From contig SDOA01000162.1 in assembly GCA_004524595.1 (NCBI GenBank), positions 1 to 7,683 on the forward strand: a DNA stretch of 7,683 nucleotides, in the 5' to 3' direction. This stretch comes from Candidatus Thorarchaeota archaeon. GTDB lineage: Archaea > Asgardarchaeota > Thorarchaeia > Thorarchaeales > Thorarchaeaceae. Positions within the stretch are counted from its first letter, which is position 1. Each line of letters begins with the position of its first letter. The translations under genes and the position numbers were made by a program. Under the pieces are notes generated by a model. That model saw only the letters and a list, made by a program, of their open reading frames with translations, ran no database searches and had not been told where the DNA came from. Below are positions 1 to 4,738 of this stretch, piece after piece.

Positions 1-452
1 AGGATGGTAGTGCATTCCTGAGATTGACCAGTGCTACAATCACGATATGGGTGGCTGATATAACAACGTACCAACCTAACACCTCATTGATGCAGGTAGA
101 TCCTACATCAACATTGCTTAGCTGTAATCCGTCTAGAGAACTAAATCGATTGGATGTAGTAGAAAATAATGTTACTGATGATGAATGGTGGGCTACTGGG
201 ATATGCCATGTGATATTGGGAACCAATGAGTTGTTTTCGAACAACATCATAATTGTCGAATACAGCTTCATGTTGAGCAATAATCTGGCTATGGAATATG
301 ATGGCCATCAGTTCCTCATCAAGATTCAAGCCGATATCACCTATGGTGCATTGTATTTCGGTGGGCTTATTGGATGGCACTATCAGAATGCTACCTTCAA
401 CTACACATTAGGAGAAGAAACACCAATCTATATGGCTGCTATCGAAGTCTAG
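1..452 (+). CDS. 3' part of a probable secreted or surface protein (5' end outside window)
   Basis: The reading frame is open from base 3 to a TAG at 450-452, giving 149 residues with no upstream stop, so the gene starts outside the window. The TTG at 24 could only be an internal start and has no ribosome site. The visible part has alternating hydrophobic and polar stretches typical of beta strands, no transmembrane helix, and at least four N-glycosylation sequons (NTS, NVT, NAT, NYT). This suggests an extracellular beta-rich domain of an archaeal surface protein. There is no C-terminal membrane anchor or sorting signal; it ends at ...AAIEV. I recognise no family. The gene converges on the flavoprotein gene, with only 49 bases between the two stop codons. 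The frame is secure, the function open. Confidence 0.6.
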   Translation, partial: DGSAFLRLTSATITIWVADITTYQPNTSLMQVDPTSTLLSCNPSRELNRLDVVENNVTDDEWWATGICHVILGTNELFSNNIIIVEYSFMLSNNLAMEYDGHQFLIKIQADITYGALYFGGLIGWHYQNATFNYTLGEETPIYMAAIEV

Positions 453-472
453 AGAGCTGAACAAGAGATGGA

Positions 473-500
473 TGGTGGACCGGTCGAGATTTGCAACGAG
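473..500 (-). pseudogene. Decayed tRNA-Ala 3'-end fragment (relic 1)
   Basis: On the minus strand, 483-473 reads CCGGTCCACCA. This is exactly the 3' acceptor strand, discriminator and CCA of the tRNA-Ala at 1750-1886. Over 473-492 the match to 1750-1769 is 17 of 20 bases. Further in it resembles a damaged T-arm, with TTGCAAAT where TTCGAAT is expected, and then decays. It ends beside the stop codon of the flavoprotein gene and has the same orientation as the intact tRNA. The exact 11-base match is unlikely by chance in a window this size. Whether it is an integration scar or a remnant of a tandem tRNA gene cannot be told from sequence alone. Confidence 0.5.
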
Positions 501-501
501 A

Positions 502-1188
502 TCATTTCCCGCTTCGTGATTCGCTATACCTGTTGTGCATCGCCATAATTTGCTTCTTCATCTCATCTGAGAATTCAACGATCAAATTGTCTTTTATTTC
601 CTTAGTGAGTTCCTCGCCTGCTGCAATTTTCTGTCCTGCAACCTTGACCGATTCAAGAAAGCCGGAGAGCTGTTTCTTTCCCTCCTCGTATAGCAACAAC
701 TGTGCTGCAGGAAGAAGTATTGGTAGTGCCATTGGGTAAAGAGATCTCACTATATCGAAATTACTCGTGTCAGGGAATCCACATGTCGCAACCAAGACCA
801 TGCGTGGAAACCTATGTACTCTTCCCGGATGCTTGGTTTCTCCCTCATGACTCACCATCTCAGGTAGAGTGAAAACGAATGTTCTTTCCATTAATTTCTG
901 TAGATAGTGAGTCACATTTCGACCATAGATTGGTGTACCTAGAATCATTACATCTGCATCTGTGATAGCAGGAAGTAGTTTATCCATGTCATCTCGTTGA
1001 ATGCACTTACCAGGTGTTATCCACCAGCAATTGAAACATCCTCTACATCCGCCAATATCTAGATCTACAACATGATGTTTTTCAACATCAGCCCCCACTG
1101 ATTTTGCTCCTTTAATGAAGGCTTCCAGAATAACGTCAGTAGTACCTTGAGATTTTCTGGGACTAGCGTTGAATGCAAGTATCTTCAT
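502..1188 (-). CDS. Iron-sulfur flavoprotein / NADPH-dependent FMN reductase family protein
   Basis: This 228-aa protein has a flavodoxin-like fold. The N-terminal strand MKILAFNASPRK with SPRKSQGTT (residues 9-17) is the FMN phosphate-binding loop of the NADPH-dependent FMN reductase superfamily, and GTPIYGR (84-90) is the second flavin-contacting loop. Between them C48-x2-C51-x2-C54-x7-C62 matches the compact cysteine motif of archaeal iron-sulfur flavoproteins (Isf), which binds a 4Fe-4S cluster. Such proteins pass electrons between ferredoxin and acceptors such as oxygen or peroxide; the substrate here is unknown. Length fits the family. The ATG follows only a weak TGAG ribosome site, and a TATA-like GTATAATC lies about 40 bases upstream. 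The gene is monocistronic, sits between two tRNA-Ala 3' relics and converges with the upstream surface-protein gene. It is soluble and cytoplasmic. The family call is firm; the exact reaction is not. Confidence 0.88.
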   Translation of the reverse strand: MKILAFNASPRKSQGTTDVILEAFIKGAKSVGADVEKHHVVDLDIGGCRGCFNCWWITPGKCIQRDDMDKLLPAITDADVMILGTPIYGRNVTHYLQKLMERTFVFTLPEMVSHEGETKHPGRVHRFPRMVLVATCGFPDTSNFDIVRSLYPMALPILLPAAQLLLYEEGKKQLSGFLESVKVAGQKIAAGEELTKEIKDNLIVEFSDEMKKQIMAMHNRYSESRSGK

Positions 1189-1268
1189 TGTTACTCATTT
1201 TTTCCTTCAAATACCATCTAAAGATTATACTCATCAAAGCAAATGCACTACATTTACACAGAAAGAGT

Positions 1269-1313
1269 TGGTGGACCGGGCGTGATTCGAACTCGAGACC
1301 TCCTCCATGCAAG
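1269..1313 (-). pseudogene. tRNA-Ala 3'-half fragment, anticodon loop to CCA (relic 2)
   Basis: On the minus strand this reads, in order, an anticodon loop CTTGCAT (anticodon TGC, Ala), a 3' anticodon strand GGAGG, variable bases AGGTC, T-loop TTCGAAT, acceptor CCGGTCC, discriminator A and CCA. It matches the intact tRNA-Ala at 1750-1787 at 35 of 38 bases. There is no 5' half: the sequence just before the loop is A+T-rich (AGTATAT), not the CCTCC needed to pair with GGAGG. The T-stem is broken (TCGAG against CACGC, two mismatches). Homology stops sharply at the anticodon loop, a common crossover point for tRNA-targeting integrases. A half gene used in trans-splicing is possible but not favoured given the damaged T-stem. 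Confidence 0.75.
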
Positions 1314-1375
1314 ATATACTATTTTCTCTCTAAGAGTTAATCTTTTGATTATCCCTTTCTCAGAAGAATTGTCAA

Positions 1376-1606
1376 TCATGGTAAGGATTGGACTATGACC
1401 TTTCCTTCAGGATAGTCTGTTCTACCTTTATCATGAACTTTGAAATATATCTCATTCTTACCGGTTTTCTGAGCCTCGTACATCGCATTGCCTAGGGCTT
1501 TTACTAGAGCTGCAGCTTCCTTCATATCAAATTGGAGTACGGCAACCCATCCGCCCTCTCTATATCGTTTCAGCTTGGTTGGATATGCTGTTTTCATTCT
1601 TGACAT
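1376..1606 (-). CDS. Small hypothetical protein (76 aa)
   Basis: I do not recognise this protein. The start is chosen at the ATG of MSRMKTAYPTKL because a near-perfect ribosome site, GGAGGTGG, ends about five bases upstream of it. A longer frame starting at 1663 would put that site inside the coding sequence. The 76-aa product is basic at the N terminus, has one clear helix (DMKEAAALVKALGNAMYEAQ) between two strand-like stretches (GGWVAVLQF and KNEIYFKVHD), and ends PEGKVIVQSLP. This suggests a small beta-alpha-beta cytoplasmic domain without cysteines or membrane segments. The gene lies alone between a tRNA-Ala 3' fragment and the intact tRNA-Ala, on the same strand as both, so it may have arrived with an inserted segment. 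The strong ribosome site supports translation. Confidence 0.65.
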   Translation of the reverse strand: MSRMKTAYPTKLKRYREGGWVAVLQFDMKEAAALVKALGNAMYEAQKTGKNEIYFKVHDKGRTDYPEGKVIVQSLP

Positions 1607-1652
1607 TATTCCACCTCCACAAATTCGTTTCATGTCAAATTTTGATTCAATA

Positions 1653-1660
1653 CATAAAAA
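1653..1660 (-). promoter_or_regulatory. TATA-like box for the 76-aa gene
   Basis: Minus-strand TTTTTATG lies about 50 bases upstream of the ATG at 1606. An archaeal start site some 25 bases downstream would leave a leader of about 22 bases containing the GGAGGTGG ribosome site. The call rests on spacing and composition only. Confidence 0.3.
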
Positions 1661-1788
1661 CACCTTGCTAATGTTAGAGTAAATCTATTCACTCAAGAAT
1701 TATGTAACAAGTCAGTAGGTTGCTTACTATTCTTCAAGAGAGGAAGAAGTGGTGGACCGGGCGTGATTCGAACACGCGACCTCTTCCA

Positions 1789-1817
1789 TTTTGGAAGTCA
1801 GGTTATTCCTTGACAAG
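1789..1817 (-). other. tRNA-Ala anticodon-loop intron (position 37/38, 29 nt)
   Basis: The BHB structure is visible. Loop bases T32 T33 G34 G35 pair with CCAA (1794-1791) as a four-base central helix. The 5' bulge is CAC and the 3' bulge AAT. The inner helix GTCA-AGG/CCTGAC has one bulged A and is preceded by two T-T mismatches, so the motif is slightly relaxed. Cutting after the second base of each bulge restores the seven-base loop TTGGCAT. This is the usual archaeal intron site. Confidence 0.82.
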
Positions 1818-1835
1818 TGCCAAGGAAGCGATCTT

Positions 1836-1864
1836 TACCGGTTTTATCTACGAATGGATAAAAC
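1836..1864 (-). other. tRNA-Ala D-loop intron (29 nt, BHB)
   Basis: CCGG (1870-1867) pairs with CCGG (1841-1838) as the four-base central helix. The 5' bulge is TTG, the inner helix TTTTATC/GATAAAA, and the 3' bulge TAA. Cleavage in the bulges joins AGCCCGGTT to AA, leaving an 11-nt D-loop before GATC, near position 20a/20b. It matches the tRNA-Phe D-loop intron at 24 of 29 bases. Confidence 0.85.
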
Positions 1865-1925
1865 AACCGGGCTGATCTACCGGCCCATATACACCTGAAG
1901 TGCGTCTGCATCTCGTGATGGAACG

Positions 1926-1933
1926 GTTAAAAG
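1926..1933 (-). promoter_or_regulatory. Possible TATA box for tRNA-Ala
   Basis: The minus strand carries CTTTTAAC about 43 bases upstream of the tRNA 5' end. A start site about 25 bases downstream would give a leader of roughly 17 bases, reasonable for an archaeal tRNA gene. An alternative A+T-rich element (TTATAATCATTATAAG) lies further up, around 1967-1982. Confidence 0.3.
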
Positions 1934-2017
1934 AATTATGGCGTGTTGACGCCAGAATTTACTCTCTTATAATGATTATAATACATCAATAACAAGTAGT
2001 AGTGAGTTGAAGCCAAC

Positions 2018-2050
2018 AGAAAAAGTAGGGCTCTAAATCAAATAGAGCCC
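2018..2050 (-). terminator. Terminator after the two-gene minus-strand unit
   Basis: GGGCTCTA (2028-2035) and TAGAGCCC (2043-2050) form a perfect 8-bp hairpin with a 7-base loop. On the minus strand it is followed by TACTTTTTCT, a T-rich tail. It lies 40 bases past the stop codon of the 63-aa gene. It could also fold on the + strand, but no + gene ends here. Confidence 0.65.
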
Positions 2051-2090
2051 ACCTTTTAACCCCATGCATAATGAGAGTTGAGTGACTGGT

Positions 2091-2282
2091 TCATTTAACA
2101 ATCCGACTTTTGCCACGTGAACACATGATTACGCCAATAGTCACAAAAATCAAAATACCGAGTAGAATGACTAGAAATAGGTCGATTACACCTCTGCCAA
2201 AGTAATTGCATGCTATCCCACCTATGACCACAAAAATCGATATCAAAAGCACAGTAATTGCTAATTTATCCCTTAATTGCAT
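2091..2282 (-). CDS. Small two-helix membrane protein (63 aa)
   Basis: This 63-aa protein is nearly all membrane-spanning. Helix 1 is about residues 8-28 (ITVLLISIFVVIGGIACNYF), helix 2 about 33-53 (DLFLVILLGILIFVTIGVIMC), and the tail SRGKSRIVK is basic and probably cytoplasmic. No family is recognised. The start is well supported: GGAGGTGAT, close to a perfect anti-SD match, lies about six bases before the ATG, inside the end of the upstream gene. The gene overlaps that 90-aa gene by 10 bases, so the two are very probably co-transcribed and translationally coupled. The products may act together, for instance as a membrane partner and a soluble or peripheral partner. A strong hairpin terminator follows. 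Existence is fairly certain; function is unknown. Confidence 0.75.
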   Translation of the reverse strand: MQLRDKLAITVLLISIFVVIGGIACNYFGRGVIDLFLVILLGILIFVTIGVIMCSRGKSRIVK

Positions 2283-2545
2283 CCAGAATCACCTCCTGCA
2301 CATTTGTTTTCCGAATCTGGGACTGAGATTTCATTTCTCTTTAGATGAATCCGCAGAATGCCATAACAGCCCTTCAGCTCGAGTATTTCGGGTTCTATGA
2401 ATGAGGCATTTTGCAGTTTTCCAAGAGTGCCTTCTATTAGGACACCGTCGTTCACATCTGTTGAGAGAACTGAGAGTCTGTGCCTGTTACAAGTGAGTTC
2501 GATTGAGAAGTCGCACTCGCCATTTTCATTTTCTTGAGAATTCAT
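2273..2545 (-). CDS. Small hypothetical protein (90 aa), first gene of an overlapping pair
   Basis: I do not recognise a family. The 90-aa product has an acidic polar N terminus (MNSQENENGECD). A beta-strand-rich middle follows (FSIELTCNRHRLSVLSTD, GVLIEGTLGKLQNASFIEPEILELKGCYGILRIHLKR). The tail is short and glycine- and cysteine-rich, SENKCAGGDSGCN, with five cysteines in the whole protein. It has no signal peptide or membrane helix. The codons for AGGDSGC double as the SD site of the downstream membrane-protein gene, so part of the tail may be shaped by that DNA role. It is preceded by AAGGGACAAG, a modest ribosome site. It is divergent from the winged-helix regulator gene with 94 bases between them, so that regulator could control both. 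Confidence 0.68.
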   Translation of the reverse strand: MNSQENENGECDFSIELTCNRHRLSVLSTDVNDGVLIEGTLGKLQNASFIEPEILELKGCYGILRIHLKRNEISVPDSENKCAGGDSGCN

Positions 2546-2580
2546 CTCTTGTCCCTTGAAACAATAAGTGCTGGATGTTT

Positions 2581-2602
2581 TTGATAAGCTTTAATTGATA
2601 AG
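2581..2602. promoter_or_regulatory. Candidate operator: direct TTGATAAG repeats in the divergent promoter
   Basis: TTGATAAG occurs at 2581-2588 and again at 2595-2602, a 14-base period, joined by CTTTAA. The pair ends six bases before the TATA-like box of the regulator gene and lies 36-57 bases upstream of the minus-strand 90-aa gene. Position and repetition suggest a binding site for a transcription factor, perhaps the adjacent winged-helix protein itself. Confidence 0.35.
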
Positions 2603-2607
2603 TTTGC

Positions 2608-2616
2608 AAAATATTT
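2608..2616 (+). promoter_or_regulatory. TATA box for the winged-helix regulator, giving a leaderless mRNA
   Basis: AAAATATTT is centred 28 bases before the ATG at 2640. There is no SD-like sequence in front of that ATG (CTAAATTATTACT). Archaeal TATA-to-start spacing would put the transcript start at or next to the ATG. Confidence 0.55.
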
Positions 2617-2639
2617 CGGACGGGTGCTAAATTATTACT

Positions 2640-3413
2640 ATGCTAGACAATGAAGGTGACGAGGAGATCTCGAAGGTTCTCTTTGAACTTGCAAGTAACC
2701 GAAGAGCAAGCATTCTCTTTGAGGTGGAAAGAAAGAACCTCAAGATGCAACAAATAGCCAAATCTCTAGATATGAATGTCACTGAGACCTTCAGGCATCT
2801 GCAGAGGCTCAATGATGCTAAACTTGTCGAGAAACAAGTTGATGGTACCTATGCAACAACTTCTCTGGGTAATTTAGCGATTGGTCTTCTCTCAAGTCTG
2901 AATTTTATTTTAAAACATGGAGACTATTTCTTAGGCCACGAGGTTTCATGTCTTCCGTACGAGTTTGTTAACAGACTTGGCGAGTTGGCAGATGCAGAGT
3001 TTTGTGGAGATACCGTAACCACCTTGAATCGGGTCAGGGAGATCGTCTATGAGGCAGATGAGTACATCTGGACTATGGCTGAGCAAGTTGAGTCAACTCA
3101 TAGACAGAGCGTAAATGAGAAGGTGACGAAAGGGCTTGACTTCAGATTCATAATGCAAGAAGACCTTGCAAGAACTGTCAAAATCACACCTGATGTCGAA
3201 CACCTGAAACAAAGAAGATATCTTGCACATGTGTGCCTAACCCTCCTAGTCACTGAAAAGGAGGCTTCTATTAGTTTGCGCAGACGGAGCGGAGAAACGG
3301 ATTACATCGGTTTCATTGGAAATGGTGAGAGATTTCGTAAATGGACTTGCGACCTATTCATGTACTATTGGGAAAGAGCTGAACCTTGGCAGCCAAAAAC
3401 ACAGAAACCATAG
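2640..3413 (+). CDS. Winged-helix transcriptional regulator, FilR1/DUF1724 type
   Basis: This 257-aa protein has an N-terminal winged helix-turn-helix (about residues 10-78). Helix ISKVLFELASNRRASILFEV is followed by the turn MQQIAKSLDMN, a recognition helix VTETFRHLQRLNDA, and a wing around KQVDGTYATTSLG. The rest (about 120-250), with REIVYEADEYIWTMAEQ and the ending FRKWTCDLFMYYWERAEPW, has the layout of the DUF1724 domain found in archaeal regulators such as methanogen FilR1. This part is thought to bind a ligand or act in dimerisation. Length is normal for the group. The gene appears leaderless. It is divergent from the small gene pair at 2091-2545, with repeated TTGATAAG sites in the shared promoter, so self-control and control of that pair are plausible. 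Effector and target genes are unknown. Confidence 0.82.
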   Translation: MLDNEGDEEISKVLFELASNRRASILFEVERKNLKMQQIAKSLDMNVTETFRHLQRLNDAKLVEKQVDGTYATTSLGNLAIGLLSSLNFILKHGDYFLGHEVSCLPYEFVNRLGELADAEFCGDTVTTLNRVREIVYEADEYIWTMAEQVESTHRQSVNEKVTKGLDFRFIMQEDLARTVKITPDVEHLKQRRYLAHVCLTLLVTEKEASISLRRRSGETDYIGFIGNGERFRKWTCDLFMYYWERAEPWQPKTQKP

Positions 3414-3422
3414 ATAATGTTC

Positions 3423-3444
3423 AATGTTAAGAATATGAAACATT
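3423..3444. promoter_or_regulatory. Inverted repeat upstream of the methyltransferase gene
   Basis: AATGTT (3423-3428) and AACATT (3439-3444) are separated by ten bases. A TATA-like AATATTT (3457-3463) follows, at reasonable spacing for the TTG start at 3496. It could be an operator or a weak 3' hairpin of the preceding gene. The arms are A+T-rich and may be chance. Confidence 0.25.
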
Positions 3445-3495
3445 ACTCGCTATAGGAATATTTGTGAACTCATCATAAAGGGAGACCTCTTAGAA

Positions 3496-4074
3496 TTGAA
3501 TACACCACTTCAGCATATCAATTTGGAAGATATTGCAGACTCCAAATTGATACTGGATATTGGGGGTGGAGGTGAGGGACTGGTCTCAAGAATTGCAGGC
3601 AGTAGAGTTTGTGCAGTTGACTATAGAATAAGTGAGATTAGGGAGGCACGAATCCACAATCCACCAGCTTATTGGTTTGTGGCAGATGGATGTTATCTGC
3701 CCTTTAAATCAAACTCGTTCGATTGTGTCACATTATGGTTCTCTCTTGGATATATGTCCACTCTATCTATCAAGAAACAAGTACTCAAAAGTGCATTTCA
3801 TTCATTAAAACAGGGGGGTCTAATTTCGATTCTTGCATCTAGAATCGATTGCAAGGAGGAGCGATTCATATTTCAAGCACTCTTTACGCTTCCTGATGGG
3901 ACTGAATCAAAGGTGGGATATGGTGTGAGGGGAAACCAGAATCAGACCATTTCTAGTATTGGAGCGATAATGGTAGAGATTGGGTTTCAAGACATTCAAA
4001 TCGAGGATCACGACTGGTGGTTTGAAATATGGGCGTCCAAGAAAGAAGTTAGTCGACTCGGAGCAAAACCTTAA
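3496..4074 (+). CDS. Class I SAM-dependent methyltransferase
   Basis: This 192-aa protein shows the Rossmann-fold methyltransferase pattern. Motif I is LDIGGGGEG (residues 20-28), which binds S-adenosylmethionine. An acidic end of strand 2, AVDYR (40-44), contacts the ribose. Motif III is VADGCYLPF (62-70), and FDCVTLWFSLGYM (75-87) is strand 4. GGLISILAS (about 112-120) is strand 5. It resembles UbiE/Methyltransf_11-type small-molecule enzymes; the methyl acceptor is unknown. The first possible start is TTG at 3496: the frame opens only after a stop at 3436, and no ATG or GTG comes earlier. GGAG lies 11 bases upstream of the TTG. The four-glycine motif I is slightly unusual, since GxGxG is typical, but compatible with binding. 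It is on the same strand as the regulator, with an 82-base gap and its own TATA-like box. Confidence 0.85.
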   Translation: MNTPLQHINLEDIADSKLILDIGGGGEGLVSRIAGSRVCAVDYRISEIREARIHNPPAYWFVADGCYLPFKSNSFDCVTLWFSLGYMSTLSIKKQVLKSAFHSLKQGGLISILASRIDCKEERFIFQALFTLPDGTESKVGYGVRGNQNQTISSIGAIMVEIGFQDIQIEDHDWWFEIWASKKEVSRLGAKP

Positions 4075-4124
4075 AGTGCGAACCGATGCACGAGCGGACA
4101 ACTTAATGCCTGGTGAAAAAAAAG

Positions 4125-4643
4125 ATGAGCCTAGCAGTTTGGTGGAAACGCGGAAGCAAACCCGGACTTGTGATGATATTCTTGGGAATTGCAGGACTTG
4201 TGCAGATTCCGATTCTTTGGCACGCACAGGTATATGTCAAAGTCCTCAGCCTGGAACTTCAGCTATTGGTCTCCTTTGGAGCTATGGCTCTACTCGGAGG
4301 TGCCTATGTGCTCATCGCAGAGACCATGTATCGTTGGGCTCATATCATTTCAAAGAGAAAGATGAGAAAACGTCAACGTGCGCAGGCAAATTGGATTACA
4401 AAACTTTCAACTTTTGCTAGGTCTTCGACCGATATGCCAGCCTTCACTGGTGTTGCCCTACTGACCTGTATCTTCTTCCTATTCTATTTCATTCCTTTTG
4501 GTGTTGCGGATGCAGGTAGTCTACCCTCATGGCTTGCAACAGTGGCATTCCTAGACCCGCTCTATGTCTATGCACTCGGTGTCAATGCTGCAGCAATTGC
4601 GACTGCCATTATCGCCAGCTACATGAATTACAGGATCAAGTAA
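4125..4643 (+). CDS. Four-helix integral membrane protein of unknown function
   Basis: No family is recognised. The 172-aa protein has four predicted membrane helices: GLVMIFLGIAGLVQIPILW (about 14-32), LELQLLVSFGAMALLGGAYVLIAE (about 43-66), FTGVALLTCIFFLFYFIPFGV (about 106-126) and YVYALGVNAAAIATAIIASYM (about 147-167). Between helices 2 and 3 is a strongly basic loop (SKRKMRKRQRAQ), so this loop and both ends are probably cytoplasmic. The start is placed at ATG 4125 because GGTGA lies eight bases before it. A GTG at 4113 would add only MKKK and overlaps that ribosome site. It follows the methyltransferase gene by 50 bases and may be co-transcribed with it, but nothing in the sequence ties their roles together. 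Confidence 0.7.
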   Translation: MSLAVWWKRGSKPGLVMIFLGIAGLVQIPILWHAQVYVKVLSLELQLLVSFGAMALLGGAYVLIAETMYRWAHIISKRKMRKRQRAQANWITKLSTFARSSTDMPAFTGVALLTCIFFLFYFIPFGVADAGSLPSWLATVAFLDPLYVYALGVNAAAIATAIIASYMNYRIK

Positions 4644-4671
4644 AAGGTTCCTAAGACAAATTCAACGATTC

Positions 4672-4685
4672 TGAGATGCATCTCA
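4672..4685. promoter_or_regulatory. Perfect 14-bp palindrome at the peroxiredoxin promoter
   Basis: TGAGATGCATCTCA is a perfect palindrome. It ends two bases before a TATA-like TTTTAATA (4688-4695), which lies about 47 bases upstream of the peroxiredoxin ATG. A dimeric repressor or activator bound here would contact the BRE/TATA region. It could instead be a weak hairpin after the membrane-protein gene, since T-rich bases follow, but the stem would be short. Confidence 0.4.
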
Positions 4686-4687
4686 AG

Positions 4688-4695
4688 TTTTAATA
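4688..4695 (+). promoter_or_regulatory. TATA box for the peroxiredoxin gene
   Basis: TTTTAATA sits so that a start about 25 bases downstream, near 4717, would leave a leader of about 20 bases holding the GAGGTG ribosome site in front of ATG 4739. Confidence 0.4.
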
Positions 4696-4738
4696 GATTA
4701 AGATTGGTCGATGTGTTAACTATTGTGAGGTGTATATA

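Larger units (their letters stand above)
1750..1886 (-). tRNA. tRNA-Ala (GGC) with D-loop and anticodon-loop introns
   Basis: Acceptor GGGCCGG (1886-1880) pairs with CCGGTCC (1760-1754) and includes G3-U70, the alanine identity pair. The discriminator is A73 and CCA is encoded. The D-stem is GATC/GATC. The anticodon stem CTTCC/GGAAG encloses a spliced loop TTGGCAT, anticodon GGC. Variable bases are AGGTC, and T-stem GCGTG/CACGC carries a normal TTCGAAT loop. The 137-base gene is read as a tRNA only if two introns are removed: 29 nt in the D-loop (1836-1864) and 29 nt at canonical position 37/38 (1789-1817). The mature form is 79 nt with CCA and an 11-nt D-loop. Its 3' end is repeated downstream as two decayed copies. 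A pyrimidine-rich run follows the gene and may end transcription. Confidence 0.92.

Noticed and set aside
1269..1313. Functional 3' half of a trans-spliced split tRNA
   Set aside because: The T-stem has two mismatches, the upstream sequence is A+T-rich and not a G+C-rich pairing arm, and no 5' half is in the window. Kept only as an alternative.
1604..1663. Longer 95-aa version of the small orphan protein starting at 1663
   Set aside because: The strong GGAGGTGG ribosome site would be inside the coding sequence, and the extra N terminus looks non-coding.
3423..3444. Strong operator or terminator at the AATGTT/AACATT repeat
   Set aside because: The arms are six A+T-rich pairs with a ten-base spacer, easily found by chance. 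Listed only as a low-confidence site.
3980..4420. 146-aa plus-strand open frame across the methyltransferase end and the start of the membrane-protein gene
   Set aside because: It overlaps two better-supported genes in another frame, has no ribosome site, and its product is low-quality (many Arg, Ser and Cys in no recognisable fold).
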